Source: Metridium senile
Lineage: Eukaryota; Cnidaria; Anthozoa; Actiniaria; Metridiidae
Reading direction: 5' to 3'
Length of the DNA: 64,000 nt
Assembly: GCA_949775045.1 (NCBI GenBank)
Contig: OX459107.1
Location: forward strand, 8,238,750-8,302,749
Numbering within the stretch: the first letter of the stretch is position 1; each line of letters begins with the position of its first letter. This document shows positions 11,850-23,259 of the stretch, one piece after another. The notes under the pieces were generated by a model. The model worked only from the letters and a program-made list of their open reading frames with translations. It made no database searches and was not told the DNA's origin. The position numbers and the translations under genes are program-made.

Positions 11850-12350
11850 ATCGAGATTGTAAGCCGCGTTGCTGCAGTGTGTATTTTAAATAGTTGTCAG
11901 TTTGTAAATTCCATTGTAAAGCGCATTGTTATGATTTGAAATGTGATATATAAAACAACAATGATTACATACTGACCCATCAAGAATGTAAACCGTGTGG
12001 CTGCAGTGGCAAGCTTTAAATAGATGTCCGTACATAAAGTTGATTGCATGTAAAGGCCATTAACAAAATTAAAAAATGAGCTAAAAAACACACTACACTA
12101 AATGTAGTGTAGTGTGTTTTTTAGCTCATTTTCTAATTTTGTATACTGACCCATCATGAATGTAAGCCGTGTGGTTGCAGTGGCAAGCTTTAGATAGATG
12201 TCCGTATACATATATAGTTAATTGAAAAGGCCATTAAGAAATTACAAAATAAGCTAAAAACACACTACACTACATTGCATACTGACCCATCATGAATGTA
12301 AGCTGTGTGGCTGCAGCGGCAAGCTTTAGATAGATGTCCGTAATAGATAT
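11850..12350. repeat. Tandem array (TACTGACCCATC...GGCTGCAGTGGC units)
   Basis: Four imperfect units at about 11,854, 11,971, 12,142 and 12,276 share AATGTAAGCCGTGTGG then CTGCAGTGGCAAGC and TAGATGTCCGTA. Spacing varies (~115-170 bp) because palindromic blocks are inserted. A related fragment (GATTGTAAGCCGCGAGGC) lies at 33,958. Confidence 0.75.
12062..12142. repeat. Near-perfect 40-bp-arm palindrome
   Basis: AACAAAATTAAAAAATGAGC leads to ACACACTACACTA. Across a 2-base centre it is mirrored by TGTAGTGTAGTGTG ... TTTTCTAATTTTG. A half-copy (AGCTAAAAACACACTACAC) recurs at about 12,252. It is probably a small foldback element inside the surrounding array. Confidence 0.8.
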
Positions 12351-12944
12351 AAGATATAAAACTTCAATTGAGTCTTAAACAATGAGAAGCACATTAGAGC
12401 ATGATACATAATTTTGACAATTTATGCGATATAGCTTACTTACATATAGCTATAAATATATGGACTGGTCAGCCCAAGGCGATAACCTCGCTTCTTGAGC
12501 AACTACATAAACCCTATTTTTACAAAGTAACAAACTAGATATTTTATACACCTAGCTATTTTAAAAAGGTTGTCGAAGTAATAAGCCGGTGAATGGCGAT
12601 TGCACGACCGAAAGGAATTGTGGTTAAGCATATAACGTATCCTAGTGTTTTTTTCCGGTTGCTAAGCACAGTTACTGATTAATAATAAGCTCTTCTTTAC
12701 TTAATGCGGATGATATGCAGAAAATTCGTTTACTACAGTAATAAAGTTCAAAATGATAAACGAAAAATTGAAAACAGATCAATTTAAAACTTGGATCGTT
12801 CGGTAATCTTTAATTTAAAGATTTGCAATTTTCACAGTATTTTTATACAAAGATACCACTAATCAGTCATTTTATTTACATAAAATAATATACCTTTTTA
12901 ATTTTTTCTATTTTTATACTTAAATTATCATTTTTGACTGTCAA
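12351..12944. other. AT-rich DNA with one isolated family-C terminus
   Basis: TACACCTAGCTATTTTAAAA then AGGTTGTCG at about 12,548-12,577 resembles the terminus of the family-C TIR element at 36.7 kb, but no partner end was seen. The rest holds nothing recognisable. Confidence 0.4.
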
Positions 12945-13188
12945 TGTCAAAACGTTGTCACGTATTACGTGTTACGTAAAGATTAACACTACAACAAGTG
13001 ACACGTGATTCTTTGGTTATTTGTTTTCAGCAGTTGGAATTTTAACTTTTAACTGTATAATGAGTAACAGTGAAGATCGAATAAGAATTATGAAATCTAT
13101 CTTCACAATTAATGAGCATTAAGAGCGAACTTATGTGGTCTCACGTGACATTTCTTTGATGTAATTTTCTTGGACAACGTTTATGACA
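12945..13188. mobile_element. Dispersed short-TIR element, family E, copy 1
   Basis: The left end TGTCAAAACGTTGTC is mirrored by GACAACGTTTATGACA at the right. The interior (GCACGTGATTCTTT-like, TGTTTTCAGCAGTTG, AGAGCGAAC) matches a second copy at 34,909-35,180 in the same orientation and at similar length. No coding capacity. Confidence 0.7.
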
Positions 13189-13435
13189 TCGACTGTATAA
13201 CAATTTACGCTTACACAAACGTGTGGTAACGACGTGAAAGGTGTAAACATAAACTCAACGGAAAAAAATTAAAAACAAATTTACAAATAACAAATTGCAC
13301 ATTGATCCAAATTGTTACTTAAGTCTACTTACAAACCCTTGTGATATGCTTAAGGATGTTAAAATTCAAGAGGTTTAAGACACGCAATTGCAAACATGCG
13401 TGTGCTTCTTGGATTCAAGTGCCCCAAAAACATTT

Positions 13436-13880
13436 ACAACTGTTTTCACAAAGGTTGTCCGAAAAGAAATAAAAAATAATAAGATGTTGTCACAATAAAA
13501 GGACAGTAAGTAGCATTTCTACTTAATGAGCTTATTAGCTTTGACAAAAATAGCGATATATCAGCCCAGACATTAGCTACTGAATTCCAAAAAATTACAA
13601 CTTTTTCACAAACGTTGTCCAAAAAGAATATACAAAATAATAAGATGTTGTCATAATAAAAGGACAGTAAGTAGCTAACACTATTTAATGAGCTTATTAG
13701 CTTTGACAAAAGCAGCGGTATATCAGCCCGGACATTAGCTACTGAATTTCAAAAAGTACAACTTTTTTCACAAACGTTGTCCAAAAAGAATATAGAAAAT
13801 AATAAGATGTTGTCACAATAAAAGGACAGTAAGTAGCTTATTAGCTTTGACAAAAACAGCGATATATCAGCACAGATTAT
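13436..13880. repeat. ~160-bp tandem repeat, 3 copies
   Basis: AATAAGATGTTGTCACAATA then AAAGGACAGTAAGTAGC recurs at about 13,478, 13,637 and 13,801, with ATTAGCTTTGACAAAAAC and CACAAACGTTGTCC in each unit. The minus-strand 87-residue frame with an internal repeat is a by-product. Confidence 0.88.
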
Positions 13881-13932
13881 TGAATGCATCATATAACTCT
13901 GATGTCACACACGACGATTTTTCGCGCTAAAG

Positions 13933-14071
13933 GTGGACTACAACCACTGCCAGGAGAGTGAATTAAACAAAAGAAACGGCAGCCATGTTGGTTGCCTAGA
14001 CAAAAGAAAATCATCCCCGTAACTGGTGGTACTTTTGTTCAATTTACTCTCCTAGGAATGGTTGCAATCCA
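13933..14071. mobile_element. Foldback MITE
   Basis: The left arm TGGACTACAACCACTGCC, AGGAGAGTGAATT, AAACAAAAG is mirrored by CTTTTGTTCAATTTACTCTC, CTAGGAATGGTTGCAATCCA. The loop holds GGCAGCCATGTTGGTTGCC. Confidence 0.75.
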
Positions 14072-14548
14072 ACTATGTCGTTGCACAAACAAATGGTGCC
14101 GTGTAGCATGCCTCCGTATGGTCAATTCGAACAAATAATTATAAACCATTACTTTACATCGAGATACAGTATAGTCATATCCATGGACAGTTATTGTATT
14201 GAATGGTCTGAACCCAGAATGAATGTTTATCGAAGTAACAATATTTGTCGAAGTAACAATATTTGTAATAGGATCATCCGGGTGGATGTAGCCCTCAGAA
14301 GGGCTGTTTGATGTGACTGACGTTTCGACAGTTATCATGAGATTATTACTAGTATCATTATCATCATTTGATAGTCACTGTCAACACACTAGGTACTACA
14401 TTAAATATTTTAGGATACATCACTTCTCACATGTTGATTTTTTGTACTTTTCGGTTTCGGTAAGTTGATTTGGGTAACAGATTTATTGACAAGGTTGAAG
14501 CCATATCGTTAAAAATCGTCGCCTAAAATCGCCACTGGTTTTATGAAT

Positions 14549-14709
14549 AGTCCTTTCCACAGTTCCGCCTCAGTGACCACGAATAATAGTTCCAAGTCGA
14601 GGCTCGCGTTGCGGCGCACGGTAAATTATAGTTTTGCTATGCGTAGCAACTGGAACCTCGACTTGAAACTATTATTCGTGGTCACTGAACGGAACTGTGA
14701 AAAGGACTC
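14549..14709. mobile_element. Foldback MITE
   Basis: The left arm AGTCCTTTCCACAGTTCCG ... GACCACGAATAATAG ... AAGTCGAGG is mirrored by CCTCGACTTGAAACTATTA ... GTGGTCACTG ... GGAACTGTGAAAAGGACT. The arms are ~54 bp around a GC-rich loop. Confidence 0.85.
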
Positions 14710-14784
14710 GTCGAAAATTAAAGAACAAGAACCAAAAAAGATTCGTCGAAAATCCGTGAACACGAATTTTTTTTTTTTTTTTTT

Positions 14785-14897
14785 TTTTAAGTATTTGAAC
14801 TCACTCCATTTTTAGAGGTTTTGAAACAGTAGAAGGTTAAGAAAATAATAACAGGAAAAAAGTCAAGTGTTCACCGGTTCGAATATCCTAACTGCCA
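14785..14897 (+). repeat. Dispersed repeat, copy 1 (second copy at 57.64 kb)
   Basis: GTATTTGAACTCACTCC, then AGAGGTTTTGAAACAGTAGAA, AATAATAACAGGAAAAAAG and GTGTTCACCGGTTCG match 57,640-57,742 in order and orientation. It is preceded by poly-T. Confidence 0.7.
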
Positions 14898-15285
14898 CTG
14901 GTTTAATGAATTAAATATACAAACACAAGCTGTTAGATGTTCCTGTGGCTGATTTGCTGTCAGCAGGACTTACGTCTAAGTTATTGTCTACAGTTGTTCG
15001 CCTTTTGATATTCATATTCCATAGATTTGTACTCTCATTAATATTTCAGTGCTACAACTAGTAATTTTAACATTATTATTACTAGATTGTAGCTTTTTGT
15101 TTCCTGTAGTCATATTTTGACTCTTTTCGAACATTTTTGAGCAAACTACAATACTTTTGTAAGAACTCTTGCACGTGAAAGTCTAAAATCAACTATTTAC
15201 TATACGAGAAAAATAGATATTGCCATAAAATGTTCGAGTTCGATATTCCTGTTTTTGTTTGTGTATGTCCGTTAGTTTAGCCTTA
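14898..15285. other. No gene seen
   Basis: Unique AT-rich sequence. Confidence 0.4.
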
Positions 15286-15289
15286 GATA

Positions 15290-15482
15290 TAATAATTAAA
15301 ATAAATACAAACGCTAAGTTAGTACAACGTTTCGACATCGTCAGATGTCATTATCAAGATATGCTATATCTTTATTAGTTTACTTATTTACTTGTAATCT
15401 TATTAATAAAATCACTTGATAATGACATCTGACGATGTCGAAACGATGTACTAACTTAGCGTTTGTATTTATTTTAATTATT
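15290..15482. mobile_element. Near-perfect 68-bp-arm inverted repeat
   Basis: The arms at 15,290-15,358 and 15,415-15,482 match almost base for base (AAATACAAACGCTAAGTTAG, ACAACGTTTCGACATCG, TCAGATGTCATTATCAAG). About 56 bp separate them. The right arm runs straight into an ATT/ATC microsatellite. The arm contains CATCTGACGATGTCGAAACG, a relative of the CTGACGA...GAAAC hairpin motif found elsewhere in the window. Confidence 0.88.
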
Positions 15483-15513
15483 ATTATTATTACTATCATT
15501 ATTATCATTATTA

Positions 15514-15574
<61 letters not shown>

Positions 15575-15635
15575 CATCATCATTATTAACACCATCATTA
15601 TTATCATTATCATCATCATCATTATCATCATGGGA
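15479..15635. repeat. (TTA)n/(ATC)n microsatellite
   Basis: Pure TTA triplets with interspersed ATC runs. Poly-Ile or poly-Met frames on both strands are artefacts. Confidence 0.97.
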
Positions 15636-16125
15636 TGATCTTCAATATTATAATTTTTAAATAAAATTATCACCATCATCATAATTAAAATCATCATCGT
15701 CATCGTTAGTATTAACTTCATCATTATACTATCGTTATTATTACGAACATGATAATAAATTAATAGTATTTCGTACCAAATTTCATTAATATTTTAACAT
15801 TGAAAAATTCAAACAAAAAATATCAAAAAGCTCACAGATAATGCTAAAACATTAATATAATACAAAGTGAAATTTTTTTTTTTTACTCAATAAGTTCGCC
15901 ACATTTCTATTCCATATGGACAACAACGTATATTAATTAAACAAAACCTACCGTTGGCTATCAAATTAGATTTTATTCACAGGGGATATAAACAATAAAA
16001 AACTTGGCAGGGAATTCAACTGGTTCTCAATTAAAGCAGACAGATTGCCTCCTGTTCTTAAAACCACTCAATAAATTAATAAACTTCATGGCCAATATAT
16101 TAAGGACTGGGGAATAGATCCTTCA
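15636..16125. other. No gene seen
   Basis: AT-rich, with a residual ATC microsatellite tail to about 15,725. Confidence 0.4.
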
Positions 16126-16375
16126 ACCAATATTACAAGGATTAATTGAGGAAAATAGCGTTTTATATGAGTAGAAATGAGTAAAACAGTGAATGTTTTT
16201 GCAGGATAAATATAGGAATAGATTGTTCATTTAATACTAGACGGATTAATTTAGGAAAATAGCGTTTTATATGAGTAAAAATGAGTAAAACAGTGAATGT
16301 TTTGGCAGGATAAATTTGGGAATAGATTCTTCATTCAATACTAGAAGGATTAATTGAGGAAAATAACATTTTATA
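16126..16375. repeat. ~115-bp tandem repeat, 2.3 copies
   Basis: GGATTAATT, then GGAAAATAGCGTTTTATATG, AAATGAGTAAAACAGTG, and GCAGGATAAAT repeat at about 16,138, 16,252 and 16,348. Confidence 0.88.
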
Positions 16376-17340
16376 TCATTTTAAAATACAAAAGAAACTG
16401 GATTTTTATCGACACAATAAAAATGTGAATTGTGAGTTATAATTTTGCACAAAATTTGAGGAAAAATGTACGCTTTTTGTGGAATAAAATAAATATCAAG
16501 ACATGAATAAAATAAATATAATTTAAAAATATTTAATTAAAAGAAATATGTTTTGAATATTTGAGAAACGGAGCATTTTTATCGATAGAAAATGACAAAA
16601 ATCTGCGTTTTTAAGGGAAAACTTAAGGAAAATCAGAAAATTTCAAACTTATACATAAGGAAAATAAGGTTTTCGAAAAAAATTGATAAGAAAAAAAAAT
16701 TAAAAACAACGCTTATTTTAAAAATGATATGATAATAATGAAGAGTTCGCAATCTTAACTTGTTTAACATATTTTCTATTTGCTAGAAGTAGCAATCATA
16801 ATGTACTACATTAAAATAGACTAAAGAAAAATAACATGTCTTCAATTTTGAACAGTTAACAAGTTTTGTTTAATAAGCTCAAACAAGAACTTAATTATCA
16901 TTAAATCATAAATAAAACATGACTAATACGAGAAAAAAAAAAAACGAGGAGAGGAAGTTAAAAGTTTTTCAGTGATAAGATTTTGTGCGATTATTCATCG
17001 AAAATGTAAAATAAAGACGCGTTTTTCGATAGAGCAATCAATAACAGTTTCAAAAAGCTTTCAAAGAATTATAAATTATTTAATCGTTTTCCTAAGATGG
17101 AAACATTAAATAGTTAATTAATTAGAGCCGGAGAGTTATGAAAAACATTAAAAAGACCTGTAAGAGAGTGCTGTGCGAAATTAGACTGTATTTCGTTGGT
17201 TTGTTTTTGTGGATGTCATGCAGTGATCAGTGTGTCAGCGACTGTAGACAGCAGTAGCACATAAATACCACTTTCTAAAGCCCGTCGACAAACAGTTTAA
17301 TTTAACGAAGCCAAAAACGAAAAAAAAAAAATAAGAAAAG
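16376..17340. other. Very AT-rich DNA, no gene seen
   Basis: A-rich, stop-dense in every frame, with no recognised element. Confidence 0.45.
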
Positions 17341-17389
17341 TAAGGAATGGAAGAGGGAAAAAGGAAATGAAAGAAAATGAATACAAAGA

Positions 17390-17570
17390 GAAAGGAAAGG
17401 AAAGGAAAGGAATGGAAAGGAATGGAAAGGAAAGGAAAGGAAAGGAAAGGAAAGGAAAGGAAAGGAAAGGAAAGGAAAGGAAAGGAAAGGAAAGGAAAGG
17501 AAAGGAAAGGAAAGGAAAGGAAAGGAAAGGAAAGGAAAGGAAAGGAAAGGAAAGGAAAGGAAAGGAAAAT
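17390..17570. repeat. (GGAAA)n pentanucleotide microsatellite
   Basis: About 36 GGAAA units, nearly perfect, with two AATGG variants near the 5' edge. Two overlapping plus-strand frames (Lys/Glu/Arg) and one minus-strand Phe/Leu/Ser/Pro frame are artefacts. Confidence 0.98.
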
Positions 17571-17589
17571 CGAGCGGAAATATGAAAGG

Positions 17590-18480
17590 GTTTAAGGTAA
17601 TTAAATTTCTAAAAACTTGCAATTCATATGCAAACAGTTTTGTAGTTTGATGAAGCTTTTTTTAAAAAACATATAAAATATGTATAAAAGAACTCAAAAT
17701 ACTGCATAATCTATATTCATCAATTTTTGCAAAAGCGCCACCGTTTTGGTTTAAAGTCCTCCTAATATCCCCTAAACGTAAAATCCTTGCTGCACTTGAC
17801 ATACTTTAGTCACTTTCATTTACGGCGTCTTGATCGAGCAAACAGAACTCACATTTATTTTGGTCTATTGAATAAACCCCACATACGAAGTTATTAGCAA
17901 CGTTACGTCAATTTAATAGTTTACATAGAAAATACAAAAATCGAATTAGACAAAAATATCGAGTACTGTTAAATAAACAATACGGTTTGCATACACAAAT
18001 GATAGTGCAAAACTTACCATACAAATTTGGTTTCCTTTTGTATGCCTCAAGCCTTAAATCCCTAGAAATAATTAAAAAATATATAATTTAATTTCAACGA
18101 ACATTTGCTTCGCTTAAACAAATTTTTACATAGAAATGTCTGTGCCAAACTTACCAAAGATGCTTCTAAATATGTAAATTAAAATATGTGCGTTTTTCTC
18201 TTGCAATGTAGAGCCTTTAATCTGTAGGGAAATGAAAACATATTATTTCAAGAAAAATCTACAACAGAAAAAAAAAAAAATTTCTATACATGAAAATTAT
18301 TGTATCTAAATCACCAAACATTGATATATTAAACAGATGAGTTTTCAATAAAATGGTATAGAGGATTAAAAGGAAAATAAATATATCTTAAATACAATTT
18401 TACAATGTAAAGATATAAGGAACATTTTCCCAAATTTGTACATGAACATATATACACAAAACAAACATATTAAATGCATC
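17590..18480. other. AT-rich DNA, no gene seen
   Basis: Short direct similarities such as TGCxAAACTTACCA at about 18,008 and 18,150 occur, but no defined array or gene. Confidence 0.4.
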
Positions 18481-18900
18481 TATTCAACTGCAGTTTTGGC
18501 GTTTTCAAGAAAAGGATAAAGATATATTTTAGAAGTGTGAAAATCTATAGAAGAAACCTTTTTAAATTGATACACAACAATTTGTTTCAATCGTAAACTC
18601 TTCAAAATACATGTAATTAAACTGCATTTTATAACGCAGAGATTGAGATTTTCAGTAGAAATATGAAAATTTATATGAGAAAATGTTCGAAATTTGTACG
18701 TAACAGTTTATGCTTCGATCATACCATTCAAAATACGTGTGTTTAAACTGCAATTAAAACGCGGACGTACACGTTTTGAGATTTTAGAAAAATGAAAATC
18801 TATATGAGAAAAACGTATAAATTTGTACACAACAATTTGTTTCAATCATATACCATTTAAAATACGTGTGTTTAAACTGTAATTCAAAACTCTTTTTGAA
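18480..18900. repeat. ~120-bp degenerate tandem repeat, 3-4 copies
   Basis: AAAATACGTGTGTTTAAACTG, ATATGAGAAAA and CAACAATTTGTTTCAATC-like blocks recur in order at about 18,480, 18,600, 18,725 and 18,845. Confidence 0.75.
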
Positions 18901-19580
18901 AAGAAACTGGTCGCAGCGTTTTTCCGATGAATTTTTACAATAAGATTTTTCACTACATTAGTATGTGAAAATCTCAAATCTGAGAAGAATTCCAAAGTTT
19001 GCGCGCAAAAACGTATGAACCGAACTCACCATCCGTAGTAACACGTTCACTCGATATGTAGAAGAGAAGTTCCTCTTAATTAAATCAAGGAGCCAAATAT
19101 AGGTATGCTTACATCAATCCTATCCGACTAAACACTTCAAATTATCATACTGGGCTTTACGTAATACTCCTTAAGCACTCCCCTATGCCGTCATTATTAG
19201 TTAATATTGTATATATATATTGTATGAGTTTTGATGAGTAATATTGATAGACTTGCACGGGTGTTTTATAGTTGGGTATTAACACCTTGTCGTGTATTTA
19301 ATTGCTGTCTTGTATTTTATTGCTGTCTTGCTTATATTTGATATTGATAATTGTTGTTATTGTTGCTGTTGGAGTTAATGTTGTTGTTGTTGTAATTATA
19401 TTTGTTGTTTTTGTTGTCTTTGTTATTGTCGAGAGTAGATATTGTTGTTGTTGGAGTTAATTATTGATTGTTTTTTTTTTTTTGCAGTGCTGTTAGTTTT
19501 TTGTTCGTTTTAGTTGTATATATCAATAACTATATCTTTATTATTACCATTTTATTCTATTGCTATAAGCATTACAATAA
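18901..19580. other. No gene seen; TTG-rich zone
   Basis: A TTGTTG-rich segment runs from about 19,345 to 19,470, ending in a 12-base poly-T. No open frame of note. Confidence 0.4.
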
Positions 19581-19584
19581 TCAA

Positions 19585-19993
19585 CATCATGATCGTAATT
19601 ATTATCATCATTCATCATTGATCACTATCATTACCAAGATTACAATTTTTCTCACAGTTATCATTATCATCACTATTTTTTTTCATCATTCTCATTACTA
19701 TCATCGATCCTATTATTATTGTTATCATCACATCATAACTATCATCATCATTATTATCATCATCACTGTCATCATCTTCATCATCATCATCATCATCACT
19801 GTCATCATCATCATCATCACTGTCATCATCATCACTGTCATCATCTTCATCATCATCATCATCATCACTGTCATCATCATCATCATCATCACTGTCATCA
19901 TCATCATCACTGTCATCATCTTCATCATCATCATCATCATCATCATCACTGTCATCATCATCATCATCATCACTGTCATCATCATCATCACTG

Positions 19994-20029
<36 letters not shown>

Positions 20030-20062
20030 CTGTCATCATCATCATCATCACCCAGTACACCA
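19585..20062. repeat. (ATC)n microsatellite with CATCATCACTGT variants
   Basis: From about 19,740 the sequence is CATCAT with regular CACTGTCATCAT interruptions, giving an 18-33-bp higher-order pattern. Poly-His, poly-Ile and poly-Met frames in three registers prove it is non-coding in character. Confidence 0.97.
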
Positions 20063-20535
20063 TTATTAAATTATTATCAGACAATATTCACACACCAACT
20101 TAAACAAGCTGGCTTGATATATTGATATGTAATTCAATTACTTCAAGAGCAAATATCTTATCATTTAGTCTATATCAGTCTCCTTTAATTGACAATAAAT
20201 CTAGTTTCTTGCTACACTAAAAAAAAACCATTTCATTTGTATATTTTCATTTTCTGTTTCGGTAATAACGACAACAAACTCATCAGTTTATCCAGTGTAT
20301 TAGTTTACTAATAATCTGAATTTAATTGTAAATTAACTAGGCTATCTAGGGGATTATCATAATCGTATATAAAGCAGTTTCCTTCGTAGATTGTAAGCCT
20401 TCATCGTGTGGGCACCTATTAAACTGATCTAGTTTGGATCAAGATAAGTTTACTATTATGCCGACAAGATCAATGCATTGGAGTTGAAATAGAATTAAAA
20501 TAAAACTTATTCAACTTAAGGGATGGAAAAAGCAC
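20063..20535. other. No gene seen
   Basis: AT-rich. Contains GATTGTAAGCCTTCATCGTG, distantly like the 11.9-kb array unit. Confidence 0.4.
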
Positions 20536-20539
20536 TTTA

Positions 20540-20880
20540 AGCCCGGTTCACACTAGCGACACAAGCATAAGCAACATACGCAGATTCTTTTTGTTTTACT
20601 CCGACGAAGGGTTAAACCTTGACACGTCAGTAAAGTTAAGTCAACATTTTTTACGGTGTTACAATTTGCATTACATTACCTATCGTTTATATCGAACACC
20701 GACGTAGCCTATACTAGTTTACTCGCTAGTTTCCATTTACGTAGACTCAGAAAAGCATTTCTCGGCTACTAGGAGTGAGAAAAGGCAAGTGCGGCTAAGG
20801 AGCAAAGCCCAACTGAGTCTGCGTATGTTGCTTATGCTTATGCTTACGTCACTAGTTTGAACCAGGCTTTGCCGACGTTT
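20540..20880. mobile_element. Foldback element with a module copy in its loop
   Basis: The outer arms AGCCCGGTTCACACTAGCG ... AAGCATAAGCAACATACGC ... AGA and TCTGCGTATGTTGC ... CTTATGCTTACGTCACTAG ... GAACCAGGCTTT are inverted copies. The loop holds a complete module (about 20,596-20,740). Confidence 0.75.
20596..20740 (+). mobile_element. Modular element, single unit with hairpin
   Basis: It reads TTTTACTCCGACGAAGGG, a degenerate hairpin, GTCAGTAAAGTTAAGTCAAC, TTTTTTACGGTGTTACAA, TACCTATCGTTTATATCG, then AACACCGACGTAGCC, CTAGTTTACTCGCTAGTTTCC. Same order as the 57.8 and 61.4 kb copies. It is probably nested in the foldback element around it. Confidence 0.82.
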
Positions 20881-20999
20881 CAAATGTGAATCCCTTATAA
20901 CCCTCTTTAACTTCGAAGGTGAAAACAACATTAAGTACATCAGTCTATTTTTACGCCGGCCTAACTTCCCACTTATTCTAAGAAACATCGACGCAGTCC

Positions 21000-21300
21000 A
21001 TAGTACATTTTTACTCAAATTGTTTTCGTAGAAACACTGACGCAGTCCACCCTAGTTTGACTGCTAGTTATTACACATTTTTACTCGAATTGTTTTCCTA
21101 GAAACACTGACGCAGTCCACACTAGTTTAACCGCTAGTTATTATACATTTTTACTCGAATTGTTTTCCTAGAAACACTGACGCAGTCCACACTAGTTTAA
21201 CCGGTAGTTATTGTACATTTTTACAACAATTGTTTTCTTAGAAACACAGACGCAATCAACACGTAATTGTATATTTTTACTTCAATCGACTCATTTGAAT
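21000..21300 (+). repeat. 70-bp tandem array related to the module
   Basis: GAAACACTGACGCAGTCCAC recurs at 21,031, 21,101, 21,171 and 21,241, spacing exactly 70 bp. Each unit also has CTAGTTTAACCGCTAGTTAT. This aligns with the module core AACACCGACGCAGCCTATAC then CTAGTTTACTCGCTAGTTTC. More degenerate units seem to continue to about 21,480. Confidence 0.88.
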
Positions 21301-21479
21301 GATCGACCCAATCCATACATTAGTTATGGTACGTTTTACTCCAATTGTTTCCGTAAAAGAATCGACGCAAACTAATTGAACCATTTTTCTTTGCACGTTA
21401 TTACTTCAGTTTTTCTTAGAAACACCGACGAACTCTTTACAACAGTTTTTAAAACAGCTAATTATTGTACATTTTGACC

Positions 21480-21955
21480 CCAGCCGCGCGTACTTCCCTA
21501 GAGAAACCGACCCATGCACTCCCCCTAATCACTAGGTATAATCAAATTATCAAAACAAAATTAGAACACTTTCCTCTTTTCCTAAATTTGTCTGGATCAA
21601 AAGCTCATCAGATAATTGGTCCAAAGCGTTTGTTTTTTCCGCTTGATTCAAGTTGCATCTTGTTATCATAACGATCTTCCCATACTCCTGTTAGAGGGCC
21701 GGAAAGAGCTTTAAACTGATTACTAACGACTAAGAAAAAATTGTTATTGAATGAATCGATTACCAGTCAGACATAAAAGATAAAACAATACATGGAGATA
21801 TGCATGAGAAAACTAAATAAGATATAAATAGTAAAAGATATATATATAGGAATCTGAAAAGGAAAATAAATAGGAATCCGTGACGACAAGTATATATTAA
21901 AATCCACCTCAGTCGAAAAGTCGCGGTCCAAATTTTCGACATTAGCGATACAAAT
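21480..21955. other. No gene seen
   Basis: The 68-residue plus-strand frame at 21,465 begins in the degenerate array and shows no domain. Confidence 0.4.
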
Positions 21956-21959
21956 GAAG

Positions 21960-22085
21960 AACATACTATTGTCACCATCATAATTGTCACCACCACCATC
22001 ATCATCATTACAATAATCATCATCATTATCATCACCATCATCATCATCATCTTCATCATCATCATCACATTATAATAATTATTCA
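21960..22085. repeat. (ATC)n microsatellite
   Basis: ATC/ACC/ATT triplets. The flanking TTTTCGACATTAGCGATACAA at about 21,935 resembles the sequence beside the AAT tract at 43.9 kb (CTTCGACATTCGTTAGACAAA), hinting at a shared element. Confidence 0.9.
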
Positions 22086-22089
22086 TGGT

Positions 22090-22935
22090 GGATATGAGAT
22101 GAATAGTAAGTTATTCATTTGTCTCATGAAACCGCTATTGATTTGTAAGAAGGGTCTTTGAAAACCAAACGACTGTTGATTTGAAATTACTCATCGTCTG
22201 CACAAGTTACTGCCTGACGCACACAACACGAAATACTGCTTGAGAAACCCAAAAATATTCAACGTTAAATGATTCAAAACAAACAGGGTAAAGAACAGTT
22301 TGATTACTTCAAACTGTATACTTGCAAATAGGAAGCGGTAACGTTATATTTTACAAATTGATTAATATCTATGCCATGTATATGTTTAGATTTCACAAAC
22401 ATACGCAATTCATCCTGCCATGTATGAATTGTGTCATTAAATTCAAGTTATAAATTGTGAGAAGCAAAATTTGTAAGAAAAAAAAAACGACTATAGAATC
22501 TCAGAAGCAGAAGTGGGAATGAAGTTTTTCTTTGAAGCATAACTCTCCTAACAATTTTGAAAATGATTTTGAAAATGATCACTAAAAATTACATTGATTT
22601 GGAAGAAGGGTTTTTGAAATCCCAAAGAGTGTTTGAAGGTCTTTATTAGGAAGTAGAAAGACAGGAAAGCTAAAAATATCCCTTTATATGTTAACGATAT
22701 GTTTAAGATTTCCAAAAAGGAATTATTATCTAGGCCGTTGATCACCCAAAAGGAACTAATGTTTACAAAGATAAAACACTTTCTGGTAAAAAATTGTTTA
22801 AATGTTTAACAATGATCCCTAACTGCAATGTTTTGGAATATCATATATTTGATGTAAAGATTAGCTCACTGTCTATAATTAGTTCTGCCTTGCGGTCCTT
22901 TTTATCAAAAACAATACTAGATATACAGATATATA
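22090..22935. other. No gene seen
   Basis: AT-rich unique DNA. A minus-strand frame at 22,548-22,745 is AT-driven. Confidence 0.4.
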
Positions 22936-23255
22936 CCTTTTCCAAAAAGGTTGACCAAGGCGATAGGTCTTTCGAAGATGGGAGGAATAATAGGCATACA
23001 TCTATTTCAAAAAGGTTGTCCGTGGCAATAGGTCATTCCAAGAAGGGAAGGAATTATAGGCATTCATCTATTTCGAAAACGTTGCCCATGGCGATAGGTC
23101 ATTCCAAGACGGAAAGGAATTATAGGCATACATCTATTTCAAAAAGGTTGTCCATGGCGATAGGTCATTCCAAGACGGAAGGGAATTATAGGCATACACC
23201 TATTTCAAAAAGGTTGTCCAAGGCGATAGGTCATTCCAAGATGGAAATGCATCAT
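22936..23255 (+). repeat. 66-bp tandem array derived from a family-C terminus, with open frame
   Basis: GCATACATCTATTTC, AAAAAGGTTGTCCATGG, CGATAGGTCATTCCAAG, ACGGAAAGGAATTATAG repeats with GCATAC at 22,994, 23,060, 23,126 and 23,192, spacing exactly 66 bp. Because 66 is a multiple of 3, a frame from 22,794 to 23,288 stays open as five 22-residue repeats (HTSISKRLSMAIGHSKTE then RNYR). The unit is the same as the family-C terminus plus subterminal sequence. Translation is possible but unsupported. Confidence 0.9.
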
Positions 23256-23259
23256 AAAA

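Noticed and set aside
17302..17622. Lys/Glu/Gly- or Phe/Pro/Leu-rich repeat proteins
   Set aside because: Direct translation of a (GGAAA)n tract on either strand.
19719..20084. Poly-His, poly-Ile and poly-Met open frames
   Set aside because: All registers of an ATC microsatellite are open; this is simple sequence, not metal-binding proteins.
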